From Neurospora intermedia (taxonomy: Eukaryota; Ascomycota; Sordariomycetes; Sordariales; Sordariaceae), in NCBI GenBank assembly GCA_037102815.1, contig BTPP01000003.1, forward strand, positions 1,550,001 through 1,614,000: DNA of 64,000 nucleotides, written 5' to 3'. A program made the translations under genes and the position numbers. Within the stretch, counting starts at the first letter, position 1. Every line of letters begins with the position of its first letter. Shown here piece by piece: positions 44,460 through 55,339 of this stretch. Below the pieces are notes generated by a model. That model ran no database searches and had not been told where the DNA came from. It saw only the letters and a list, made by a program, of their open reading frames with translations.

Positions 44460-44799
44460 TATTAGGAAACGAAGAGCCTACGCACCGAAGTACTCTAACG
44501 GTTACTACTCCACTCCGTTGGCCGAAGCGGCGGACTAATAATAGTAGCGCCTATATTAGGTCGGACTTGCGGGAAGGATAATCCGGCACTATATCGGGGC
44601 GCTAAACTAGTATAGGACTCTATAATACTTATTAACGGATGAATAAAATTTGTATAGGTATAAAAGAGGTTCAACGAAGCGTAGTTTATTATAGTCGGTA
44701 GCTATTAATACATCTTTAGATTAACCCCTAACTTACCGTCCCCTACGTATAGCCACGACCGTAGTCACCTCAGCCTACCTTTCGCCTACGTTCCTAACA
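44460..44799 (+). repeat. Gypsy-1 3' LTR
   Basis: 340 bp, ending in the unmutated TCCTAACA. It is followed directly by the right CTATA duplication. Same length as the 5' LTR. Confidence 0.95.
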
Positions 44800-44809
44800 C
44801 TATACTATT

Positions 44810-46115
44810 ATACCCGCCGTATTATATCCGTTCTACTACCGAATCCGCCGCCGCTTTACAATTATATTTAATTTACTTTAATATTATTAATACTTTGCTA
44901 TATTATATAAGAAACCCCCTAGCGCTACTAAGAAGATATTTAGCTTTAAAGTAGCGAAGGTTATAACCTTCTTTAATAATTTAGAGGATAGTATTACTTT
45001 AGACGTTATAGTATTTAATATTAGCCTTGGTAGTTTACTATAGGGCGATACCCCTATTAAACCTATTACCCTTAAAAAGGTTTGGAAGTACTTATTAAAG
45101 GAGATACTAGAAAAGAAAAGCGCTACTATAGGGTACTTCCGGCCTTCCAAGAATTATAAATAGTATAAATCTTATATTTATAATTTTATATATATCTTCT
45201 TTATAATTTATTAGGATTTATTTAATTTTAGAATTACTTTTAATTAGGTTTAATACCTTTAAAATCCCTATAAATCTCCGTCCTATCGTTATAGCGTCTT
45301 TATTTCTAATCTGTAAAATAATCTATTTTTATACTCCTTACTATAAGTATCGGATATAAAAGAGGATTAAGGAATACCTAGAGGGCGAACTTATTCCCTT
45401 GGTACGTACTTTCGTTAAAGCCGTTATAATTCTACGTAGTTACAATACTACTTAAATTAATTTTAAGAATAATTTTAAGAATTTCGTTAGTAAAGTAGAG
45501 GTTACGAACGCTATATAGGTTGCGGCGGATTATATTAGCGCCGAACTTTCTTCTATTAGCGATTTTCTAGTTTTAGATTCGTTAATTATAGTTAAATCCT
45601 TTATTAAGAAGAGAAAATTCGTTTATACTATTATTAATTCTTTTATAGATATTACTATACTCTATAATAATATTACTATAATTCGTTTTTATATTACTTA
45701 AATTGAGGATACTATTTATCTTCTTTCCGAAAAGGTTAATACGGCTACTATTAATATTATACGTATTAATAAGAATTTAATAGTAGTCCGCGCCCAGTAG
45801 AATAATTTCGATAATTATTTCTCTTTTATAAATACTTTATATTATTTCCGTATTAGTTCTACTATTAACCTTCTTAATATAATTTACTAGTATTAAATAA
45901 ACTATTCGTAATATTTATATTCGTTTTACAAATATAAATTTAATCGACGAATCTTCTTCCGTTCGGCCCTACTATAGTATAAAGATAGTTCCTACTAATA
46001 TTATTATTAAGGATTTTAATAAAGATAATAATAGAGGTTCCGAATTGGAGGATATTTATAATAAGGAAATTAATACCTACGATAGCGTCGATATAGTATT
46101 GAACGATAGCGATAT
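44810..46115 (+). pseudogene. Unidentified plus-strand coding-like relic
   Basis: The plus strand here holds long stretches with few stops, all TAG/TAA at positions explainable as mutated Gln codons. The best is about 45380-45900 (segments such as YLEGELIPLVRTF, QVAADYISAELSS and TIYLLSEKVNTAT). It ends near 46080-46115 in an acidic tail (DSVDIVLNDSDIE) and a TAA. It faces the LINE reverse transcriptase head-on. I do not recognise the protein. It could be an antisense or inverted first ORF of the LINE, or a separate older insertion. Confidence 0.5.
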
Positions 46116-46199
46116 AGAATAATTAGTACTCTATTTCCCTTAATTTAATTATAATTTAATTTTCTTCCGGGGTCGTTATCGATACGTTTAATATATATT

Positions 46200-49100
46200 T
46201 AGTCGGCTTCTTATCGGTTCTAATATAATTCTATTCTAATTAAATAACTATTAGTTTCAGCCGGGTTTTTTATATATATAATTAATTATATTAATTTATA
46301 TCCCTAAGTATTTCTTCTATTTCCTTCGCCTTCTTAATTTTAATTATTAATTCGTATTCCTATAGTCTCCCTAGCTATAAGGCCTATTATAGGATTCGTT
46401 CCGGGTTCGTTTCGAATTTATTATAGAATTCTTCTTTATTCGTCGGCTATATAAATATATCTTCGCCTTATAGTTAGGTTTATTCCGTCTCCCGGTACTC
46501 TAATACTAAGTATTCGAACGTCTCCTTCCTTACGCTATATTAGTAATATAGTATTATTACTTTTAATACCCTTCTTTCGAAGAGGAACGTATATAGGTTT
46601 ATCTTTCCAATTCTTACTTATATTAGTAGAGAATTTATAACCTTCAATAGGTAGTACAGTAAGGGATTCTTATTTATATTAGGCTATATATAATATTATA
46701 ATATAATTCTATTAAATTATATACGTACTTCTATAACGCTAAAGTACTTTCTCTTCCTTATAGTTTCGGTTACTTTTATATACTATTTTACTACCTATTC
46801 CCTTCTTATTACTTTTTCTAATTACTTCTCCTTCTTTCCTAATATAGGTTCTTTCGTCTCTCTTTATAATATTAATATATTTTCGAATAACGTTTATTAT
46901 ACAGCTTATTTAGCCTTCGCCCTTCTATTAATTAGCGCCGGGTATAATAAGCGTTATATTCTTCATTCTTAGATTTTAATTATTACCCGTATTAATATAC
47001 TCCGTATAAAAACTACTACTAGGGAGCGGACTAACTGTTCTTTAAACGCCCGGACCTTTTTATTAAAGTAGAGGTCGAGGGGGGGGTAGAAAATTTCTAT
47101 TTCGAGGTTGAATATTAATACTGTTTTATATACGCCGGAAATTACCCGAAGGTAATTATTTTAAGTTATAGTAAAATTTTGTATTAGTCCGCGGGGTTTT
47201 TTTATTAGTTCCGTTAAAATATAGTAAGTTAATATATTATAAGTTATTACCGCCCGGATTACTTTAGTATAAACCTCCTATACGCGTACGAAATTATACC
47301 CTTATATTTTCATTATAATTCGTACTAGGGCGTATATTTATATTAATATTTTCTTCTTTATTATTTAGAGGTATACCCTATAGGTAAATTTACAGTCGAA
47401 CTATATACTTAAAAACTGTACTAATTCTATAAATACTAATTAGTAGCCTTTTAAATTAATTATTTCTTATTTAGGCTATTATATTTTTATAAAGTAAATA
47501 AATTCCGACTTTATTATTTTAAATTCTATCCCTCTTTCCGTTGCTTATTCGTAGTAAATCCTCTATACAACCGTTAATTTCTTATAGTTCTCTCTTATTA
47601 ATTTTAAAAAGGCTAAAATATTAGTATCGTTAGTAAATCCTACTATAATAATACCTTTAAACCTTTTTAATACTTTATATAATATTATAATAAAGAGGAG
47701 GAATAAGATTAGGGAGAGGGGAGAGCTTTATAGTACCCCTACGGCTATATAGAACTCCCTTAATATTACCCTATTAAAGTAGAAACTATTTATTCTATCT
47801 AATAAGAAGTTTACTATTTAGTATAAGAATTATATTAGTAATCTTTTCTCTTAAAGTATATATAAAAGTTATTTATAATTTACTTAGTCGAACGTCCCCT
47901 TAAAGTCGAGGAGGAGTAATAATATAACTATTCCTAATTCTTATATTATATATATTATCTCTATTATAACCCTTATTATAAATTCGGTTGATTTTCTTTT
48001 CCGGTTTTTTATTTGGCCCTCGGGTAGGAATTTATACTCCTCCGCCGCAAATACGAACCGTTTTACAATTATAGCTTCTAGTACTTTACTAATATAATTT
48101 AATAGAATAATAGGCCTCTATATACTTATAGTTTTCTATTATACTACGGTTTTACTAGGTTTCTTTAGGATTATTACCTTAATATATCGCTATTGTACTA
48201 GGAATGAACCGAATATAAAGCTCCCTATTATTATTATTATTAGTACTTTTACTAATTTATACCTATATACTTTAAAGAGTTTATTAGAGATTTAGTTGCT
48301 TCTTAGCGCTTTATTAGGCATTATCTACCGTATTGTTTTTATTATATTATTAGTACTAATTATATAGTTTATTATTAATTGGATTTCTTATTTTATATAT
48401 TAATTTAATAGGTAGCCCGTTAATACGTCGACTATTAGGAAGAACCTTTCCGCTAGGACTTTAATTTTATTTTTATAGTTTTTTAACTCTTTATTATTAC
48501 CCTCTTAGTATAGTATTAATATTTTAAATAATTTAAACGGTAAGTAACTATATATCCTTCTTTATCGTTCTAACGCTTATAACTTCTTCGAATCTTTAAA
48601 TACATTTTCTATAAATATTTACTACCGCTTTATTTATATAAATTATATAACTTTATTTTATTTCCACTTCGCTTCGTTTAATTCCCGTCTCCTTATTAAT
48701 ATTTTCCTTATCTTTTATATATAGATTATCCTCCTTATATATTTAATTACTTCCTTTACGTCCTTATTCTACTAATTAGCCCTTCTACCAACGCCCTTCT
48801 TCTATTTTAGTACTACTTCGTTTATAATTCTAATTAATTAGGATATTAGTTAGTTCACCGCTTTTTCTAATTCCTCTATTATTAAAATTATTTATAGGAT
48901 TATAATATATTTATTAGCGAATTCCTTAACCTTCCCAGTATTTATAAACGCTTAATTATATTTTATATTATTTACCTTAGGCTCCTCTACAATTCCGGTA
49001 TAAATAGTAACCGATTATATTTAGTAGTCCAATTTAATAAGCACCCCGTCTTTTATTATTTGGTATATAGTATATAGCAATTCTAAAACTTAAATATAAT

Positions 49101-49660
49101 CGATCGTACTATAGAATTCGCCTCTTATTATATTCCCTAATCTTATTAGTTTACTACGCAGCGTTACGAGGGCTAGTCGGTAATTAGCTACTAGTATTAA
49201 AAATATTCTACTACTACAATTTTCTCTTCTATAAATATTCTAATTCGGATAGTAGAGGTTTATATCGCCTATTATAATATTCCTTCCTCTTAGTCTCAAC
49301 GCAATTTCTTTAAGGGGGGTTTACTAATTCGCTTCGGATTTGGAATTCTAAATCGGTAAGTATATAAACTATACTCGTACTTCCTTAGTACCTCTTCCCA
49401 ATCGTATTATTACCTAGTCATCTCCTTGCTCGTAGTCCTACTATTCGGTTGCGAACTGCTTACTAATATACATTGCTACGCGCCCCTAGTTAGCGCTATC
49501 TAATGCCTAATAGTGAGACGCCCTAGTATTAGGTATATTGCCCGTAGCTGCGCTCCGGCCTGGTTCCTATATCGCTATAATATTATAGCGATCTTCTATT
49601 TCGAGTACGATCTTTATTCTATTATATAACTTCGCTACATTCTAGTAGAGTATTTTCAAA
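46200..49660 (-). pseudogene. LINE ORF2 relic: endonuclease and reverse transcriptase
   Basis: On the minus strand, an apurinic-type endonuclease motif (RGRNIIIGDINLYYPN) lies near 49240-49310. The reverse transcriptase follows, with RPIILLNYISKVLEAII near 48075-48135, LLLLDFKGTFD near 47890-47925, and SSPLSLILFLLF near 47690-47730. The catalytic box is GFTNDTNILAF near 47605-47640, where the expected ADD reads as TND. A post-RT region with PRGLIQNF continues to about 47150. Altered residues are explained by RIP transitions. Confidence 0.88.
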
Positions 49661-49714
49661 ATTATTAGGTGGACGGTCGGGGTTCGGTGGACTTCTAGCG
49701 TAGTCTAGGACCCG

Positions 49715-49727
49715 TTAGAATATTATT
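49715..49727. repeat. 13-bp target-site duplication of the LINE, right copy
   Basis: Identical to 35094-35106. Confidence 0.9.
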
Positions 49728-51927
49728 AAAGTATATTATCGCGTATACGTCTAGAATATTATAAAAAATATTGTTAATATAGTTCTAAAAAGTTCCTAAA
49801 GCCCTTTAAAGGCCGAATAAATAAATAATAGATTTGTAGAGGCTAAATTAAATAATAAAAATAGGAAACCATTTATATCCTTCCTTTATACGAATCCTAT
49901 TAAATGTAGTAATAATATTGAATTTAGTAAAAATCTTTATATAATAAATAGTATTAAGAGTCTCCTTAATTAATAGTAGAGGGTAATATAATTTTAGCGT
50001 TATATTATTAATATTATGGTAATTAATATAAATACGGATACTACTACTAAACTTTTTAATTAAAAGAATAAGAGAAATAGCTACGGATTAAAATAGGCAA
50101 ATAAAACTCTTCCTTAAATTATTATCGATTTACTTCTTAATAACGTTAATTTCTATTAGGGATATCTAACGCAATTATACATTAGAAAAAATCGCCCCCA
50201 ATTAAAATTTAATTTTATAGTTGTATAATTAATAAAGTGGGACTTCTTCCGCTAGGAAGGGGAGGAATACTATTACTTTATTAATATATTAATAACCTTC
50301 TAACTTCCTTAAGAAGGCAATAATCTCGTCTTTCGTTTTAATTAAATAGTCGGCCTTATTAAAGAATTTCTTCGTATTTTTATTAGAAATTTTAATTAAA
50401 TATACCCGCCAAATTATCTCCTTACAAAGTAACGCGTCCTAATTAAAATTGCTAATTAAATAAATTACTTTAACTAGAACTATTACTTCCCAAAATTCCT
50501 CAGATAAATAAATATTAATTAAATTATTAATAAAGGGGTAGAGAAAGGGAGGGAAATTCTCCTTATACTACTAACCGTCGCCGGCTATAATATTAATAAC
50601 CATCTCCTCAATTAAATCTATATTCTAAATTTCCGCCGTAGTAATTAACCTTTTAAGCTTAGTATAGTTCGTAATATATAATTATAATTATTAGGACTCG
50701 TAAATAAAGTTGAAAGTAATTGTATTAAATTTCTTAATATTATTTAATTTAATAGAATAATCTATATCGAAGTTACAGTAGTAATTAGCGCGGAAGCGCT
50801 TTATACTTACAAAAATACATTAGCTATTAAAACGGATATAAGGGTCGTAATATATTAGGCTCTTAATTTTAATTAGAAGAGTAATTGTACTAGTAATACC
50901 GACCTTAGACCCAACCCTACTAACTATTAATATTTTAATAGGGGGTAAAATAGTTCGATAATTAGTATAAACGATAGGTAGAGTTATAATAACCTTCTCT
51001 ACTATAGAAGGTAGCGGCGGCGGTGGTAGCGGCGGTAGTAATTCTATTTAAATAGAGTTAGTAGCTCTATTTTATAATATAAACGCCGGTATTAATATAA
51101 CTTTAGGAAGGTTTATAATTCTATTCCTTAAGGTTATTACTATTATTAGTATCAATACTTCTCTAATTATATTATATTCCGGGGGTAGTTAAGGAATTGG
51201 GGCAACCTCGCTACGGATAGCCGTAATTGAAATCCAGTTAATAAGGGCTCTCGGCGCCGCCGACTAATCTTTAGAAAGGTCGGCGGGCAAATAGCGTCCT
51301 CTATATTCTAGATTAGTAAAGTATATTCTATACTAATTATAATTAATTTCTAATTTATAATGTTATATCTATAAAAATCCTAAAATAATTAAATAGTTCT
51401 TCGAAATATTGTAAATTAGGAAGGTAATTATTTTAATATAATACCCAATGTAGAATTTAATTATTACTCCTTTAGAAATAATACCTTTAATTATTCTATT
51501 GGCGAAAACGAACTTCTTTACCTAATAGAAATAGAAATAAGAAAAGTTATATTTAGTAATAAACGAATAATTAATAAAGGTAAATATGGAATAATTAGAA
51601 TTAATAAAGGTAATATAATAATCTCTATATAATTTAATTATAATGTAAGAGGATAAGAGTATTAAATTTAGGGAAGTAAAACTATTTAATAATTATATTT
51701 TAACCTCCTCTAAACCCTCTAATTTTAAAAAATCTAAAATTCGTCTCTATAATAATAATAGGAAGGGCTTTTATATATAATTAAATATAGAGGCTAAATA
51801 TTTTCCAATTCGTTATAGTATTTATTACCGGTTATAGCGGCGGCGGTGGCTATAATTAGAGTAACGGCGGCGGTAGTAAGCGCGGCTTCGATAGTACAAA
51901 CTTCCTTTCTATTATAACGACCCTTAC
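49715..51927 (-). pseudogene. Old Gypsy element, upstream part (gag/protease region and RT start)
   Basis: On the minus strand the reverse transcriptase begins near 50110 (SLILLIKKFSSSIRIYINYHN, RIP-altered). It proceeds through KIFTKFNIITTFNRIRIKEG to VYAIIYFNNIL, which reaches the right duplication (49715-49727) and continues at 35106. Upstream (50.1-51.9 kb) degraded gag or protease frames remain, including an Ala-rich stretch near 51800-51900. It is interrupted on the right by LTR-A at 51928, so its 5' end should lie beyond the window. Confidence 0.85.
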
Positions 51928-52264
51928 TGATACGGGGATAGATAATATGGTTGGTCACACAGTAAGGACCATTGCTTCCAGATACCACGTTGGCTAGAAG
52001 CGATTCGTAGTATAGAAGGTAAAAGAGAAGTTGTTGTAAGAAGGAGGGAGGCTTCCAGCCAGCCGTCTGCACGCAGTAGATATGTTGTGCAGTTGAGGTT
52101 GAGTCAGAGCACGGGCCACATGGTGGCCCGGGCACTACAGTCTGGGTGCCCAGACTGGGCACGGCACGGCAAGGAAGCCTCTGGCAGCCCAGTTAATTTA
52201 GGCTGTCACAGTTAGTCTAAGCTATAGTATAGTAAGGTAGGGTAATTTAAGGATTCCCCTATCA
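51928..52264. repeat. LTR-A, uninterrupted copy
   Basis: 337 bp from TGATACGGGG to CCCCTATCA, which are near-perfect inverted ends. Its first 84 bp match 54831-54914 and the next 209 bp match 63792-64000, so it shows the uninterrupted form of the second copy. The site that Gypsy-2 used in that copy is present here once, as GTAGT at 52007-52011. The middle is GC-rich and keeps many CA/TG sites. An open minus frame through it is non-coding terminal repeat. Confidence 0.88.
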
Positions 52265-54830
52265 AATGCCGGCTCATACGAGAAAGAAACTATCGTCCTC
52301 GATGGGCCTGGTCGTCCAAGTCTTCTCCGATAATATCTAGGTCCTCTCTAATATATTCTAAGTCTCCTCCAACATTTCCTAAGTCTCCTCCGATCCATCT
52401 ATCCGTTCGGGCGGCGCTGGAACGCATCGGTATTGTATTACTATTGTAGTAGCGAAAGCGGTCGAGGTCCGGGGGGTTCTAATAAATTCTAGGAAGTTAG
52501 ATAACGGCTAGGGAAGGCTAGTCTATACCGAGGGAGCGAGGGTATAGGAGCTTCGTTAACTAACTAGGAGGTTGAAGTTTAAGAGGGTAATTAGTATTCG
52601 AGAAGGTAATTAGCACTCGAGAAAGTAATTAACAATCTCTAGTACTTAAAAGGGTAATTAGTAACCTCTAGTATTCGAGAGAAAGGTACTCAAAAGTGCC
52701 ATTACTATAGAGAATACTAGTTCTATAGATAAATAGAAAGAAAAGAAAAGGGGTATAAACGGTAGAATTCTAATTGGCTAGCACTAATTGCGAAGAATTA
52801 TTAAGGGAGCTAATAAAGGAATTGGTACGGCTATTAAAGCTATAAAGAGCTAGCAAGGGGGTAATAACTATATTAACTAGTAATATTAATATTATTATTA
52901 AGAACCGTTTAAATACCTATATACGAAAGAAGGGAGTAACGACCTTATTGTAAAAAGGAGATTACATTCCGGGCGCCGAAAAAGACCAAGTCTTAAATAG
53001 GGGAAATAAACTATAAGAATTAGTATTGTTCGGGGTGTAAGAAGGAACCGTAGTCGTAGTTGTTAAAAACCGCTTAATTTGTAGCAATAGCTGCCCGCAC
53101 ACAAGAAAGAGAAAACGACAACCTCGTTACTAAGTAAATAAATAGAAAGGGAGAGGGAGGGAGAAAGAGCAATACTCAAACTATAAAAGCTATAGCGGTA
53201 AGCTTGTTAATTATATCCCTAAGTATACTAAAGTCTATCTAAATCGTCTTACTACTATATTAATTAGTATTCTTTATTTTAAAAGCCTTTAAAGGATTAA
53301 CTACTAAGCGGTAATAGCCGTATTTATAGAGGTAGGTAAAGAGGAGGTTTCGTAAAGTAAAATTCTAGCAATAAATACGGTAGCCGTATAAAGTTAAAAA
53401 CTTCTTATTACCGTAGTAACCGTTGGGGGTAGAGAAATAACTATTTTCTTTATACTTAATTATAATAGTTACTAGACTACTATTTGGGGATAGGGTTAGA
53501 ATAACCGTTATTAAAGAAGCAAAGAGAGACGAATTATCTAAGGGAAGTAAATAGTTGAATTCCTATAGGATAGGAGATTTATTCCTACGCCGCAAAACCG
53601 GCCGAATCTTAATTAATATAAATAGGCTATAAGAATCGGAAGTACTCGGAGTATAGGAAGCGGGCGCCTTCGTAGGTATAACTATTAAGGAAGAAGGAAG
53701 GCGGCTAGCAGTCTAATTAATTAGAGTAATTTAATTAATTAGGGTATTATTAACCGTAATAATAAAAGACTATAAATTTGAACGCTTTAAACTAGGGGTA
53801 GCCACTCTAGTAGGTTTATACGTATTCGAATAGATGTAGTTAAAGAGGGTATTTCTAGAGCGAAACGCTACTTTATACTTGCGGTACGTATACTTAACCG
53901 ACTGGGGAGACGGCGGCTCAGATGCTAATTTGATGCTATTGATAGTCTTATTTTTTTCGATATAGGGATCTAGAGCTCTAAGGGTATCGCGGGTAGTTCG
54001 AATTTGTTGCTTAGCGGTGCGGATTGCCTTCTTAGGGACAATGAAATAATCATTATAAACGCCAACGGAATTTAACGCAATAGAATAAATAGTCTAAACG
54101 GTTAAAATCGAGAGGGCTAGAAGCGAAGGGGGCCGGTAAAATAAGGCCGATAGTTCTCGAAAGAGAAGTACATTATTAGGGAGTTTGTTATCCTTACGAA
54201 ATTAACGATACTAATCAATAGGAACTATAGAGTAAAAACCCCATTCTTATTAATAAAAGTCGTAATATTTAAGCTATTTTATAAGTATTCTAAGGTCTTT
54301 AAATATAGAATTGTAAGGATAATAATTATCCAGCGGGCAAATGGAATAATACTAAGGATAACCTATAGTAAAAGTTTTAATTTTAAAGTTTTAGTTCTTA
54401 AAAGGAAGCGCTTAGTTATAATTTTAGGATTCACTACAACGCCTATATCTTCGTCGCAATAAGGGTGAATTAAAAAGAATTGTGAAATATAATAGGGAAT
54501 TTAACTCACGAGAGAGCGGTCGTAAAGCTCGTTATTTTAGGGAGAGTCTAACTTCGCGGTCGGTCGGCGCACTTAAGTGACTACTTTAGTAGGGAGAATC
54601 TATAATACTATCTCGTAACGAGTAGGTAGATTAATAACTAGTGATAATAGCCGACGGCCGTTATTTTAAACTAGGTTCTAATAAATAATTCGTATCGTTA
54701 CTAGTAGTAATACTAGTAATAATACCCTACGTCGCCTAATAGTAATATCGGTCGACGAAGATCGCTCGAGCTAATAGTATAATATAGTTTGAATCGAGCG
54801 GCCACTGAACGTTTAATTGCAGCTACCACT
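52265..54830 (-). mobile_element. Internal region of the LTR-A element
   Basis: 2.57 kb between the LTR-A copies, too short for a full gag-pol. On the minus strand a frame across about 53800-54060 contains YTYRKYKVAFRSRNTLFNYI, a degraded zinc-finger pattern seen in fungal Gypsy gag proteins. The sequence just inside the right copy reads TGGTAGC on the minus strand, a plausible primer-binding site, which favours minus orientation. No convincing polypurine tract was found at the other end. It is probably a deleted or non-autonomous LTR element. Confidence 0.6.
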
Positions 54831-54914
54831 TAATACGGGGATAGATAATATAGTTAGTCATACAATAAGGACCATTACTTCTAGATACTACGTTAGCTAG
54901 AAGCGATTCGTAGT
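54831..54914. repeat. LTR-A second copy, left part (split by Gypsy-2)
   Basis: 84 bp colinear with 51928-52011. Nine differences are present, and all are C-to-T or G-to-A in this copy, as expected from RIP. The last five bases, GTAGT, are the left target-site duplication of Gypsy-2. Confidence 0.92.
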
Positions 54915-55224
54915 TGATACCGGATATTTATATTCATATATATAGATTAGATAAGGCCATAGGGTGGCCAGTCACGTGTGACTAGCTGACCCGGCCGGAC
55001 GTGCATGTAGGCTGCCGTGCTTGGGACCGGCGCCGTGGGCGACCGGGCCCGGCAGGCAGGTCGTAGGCCTAATTAAATAGGTTTGCGATAAGATAAGGAA
55101 GCCTTATAAGGCGCGCCTTCTAGGCAAGCCGTTGGCTTCTACTTCTTCCTTCTATATTATCTTTTACAACGCTTTTAAATATTATTATACTATTATTTAC
55201 AAAATACTCCGGTTACCCGTATTA
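54915..55224 (+). repeat. Gypsy-2 5' LTR
   Basis: 310 bp from TGATACCGG to CCCGTATTA (ancestrally GTATCA, matching TGATAC as inverted ends). A GC-rich core (about 54960-55080) contains the palindromes GGCGCC and CCGGGCCCGG and keeps many CA/TG sites. Confidence 0.93.
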
Positions 55225-55339
55225 AATAGTAGCTACAATTAAAAATTGATTAACCAAACTAGACCCCCGATTAAAGCCTTTAACTAAGTAAACTAATTAA
55301 TTCCTAAATTCTTTAAGCTTCTAATCGCAAAGACCCTAT

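Larger units (their letters stand above)
35517..44799 (+). mobile_element. Complete, RIP-mutated chromodomain Gypsy retrotransposon (Gypsy-1)
   Basis: The 9283-bp element has two 340-bp LTRs, with 5-bp duplications CTATA at 35512-35516 and 44800-44804. Its internal domains run in the order gag, protease, reverse transcriptase, RNase H, integrase, chromodomain. A purine run (AAGGGGGGGGG, about 44446-44457) precedes the 3' LTR and is the likely polypurine tract. All frames are interrupted by TAG/TAA; it cannot encode working proteins. It sits inside the LINE, so it is younger than that element. A non-coding stretch of about 3 kb lies between the chromodomain and the 3' LTR, unusual for the family. 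Confidence 0.95.
44805..49714 (-). mobile_element. LINE (non-LTR retrotransposon), main fragment
   Basis: With the left fragment this makes an insertion of about 5.3 kb bounded by the 13-bp duplication. The minus strand carries endonuclease, reverse transcriptase and a downstream region, in that order from the right edge. Only a few dozen bases precede the endonuclease frame, so the 5' part with any first ORF appears truncated. The clade looks Tad1-like, a judgement from domain content only. Confidence 0.87.

Noticed and set aside
35107-49714. 5'-inverted LINE by twin priming as the explanation for the convergent frames
   Set aside because: Twin priming places the two segments diverging from the internal junction with the tail at an outer border; here the frames converge.
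51794-52162. 122-residue minus-strand open frame
   Set aside because: Lies mostly in the GC-rich LTR-A core, which recurs at 63792-64000; terminal repeat rather than gene.
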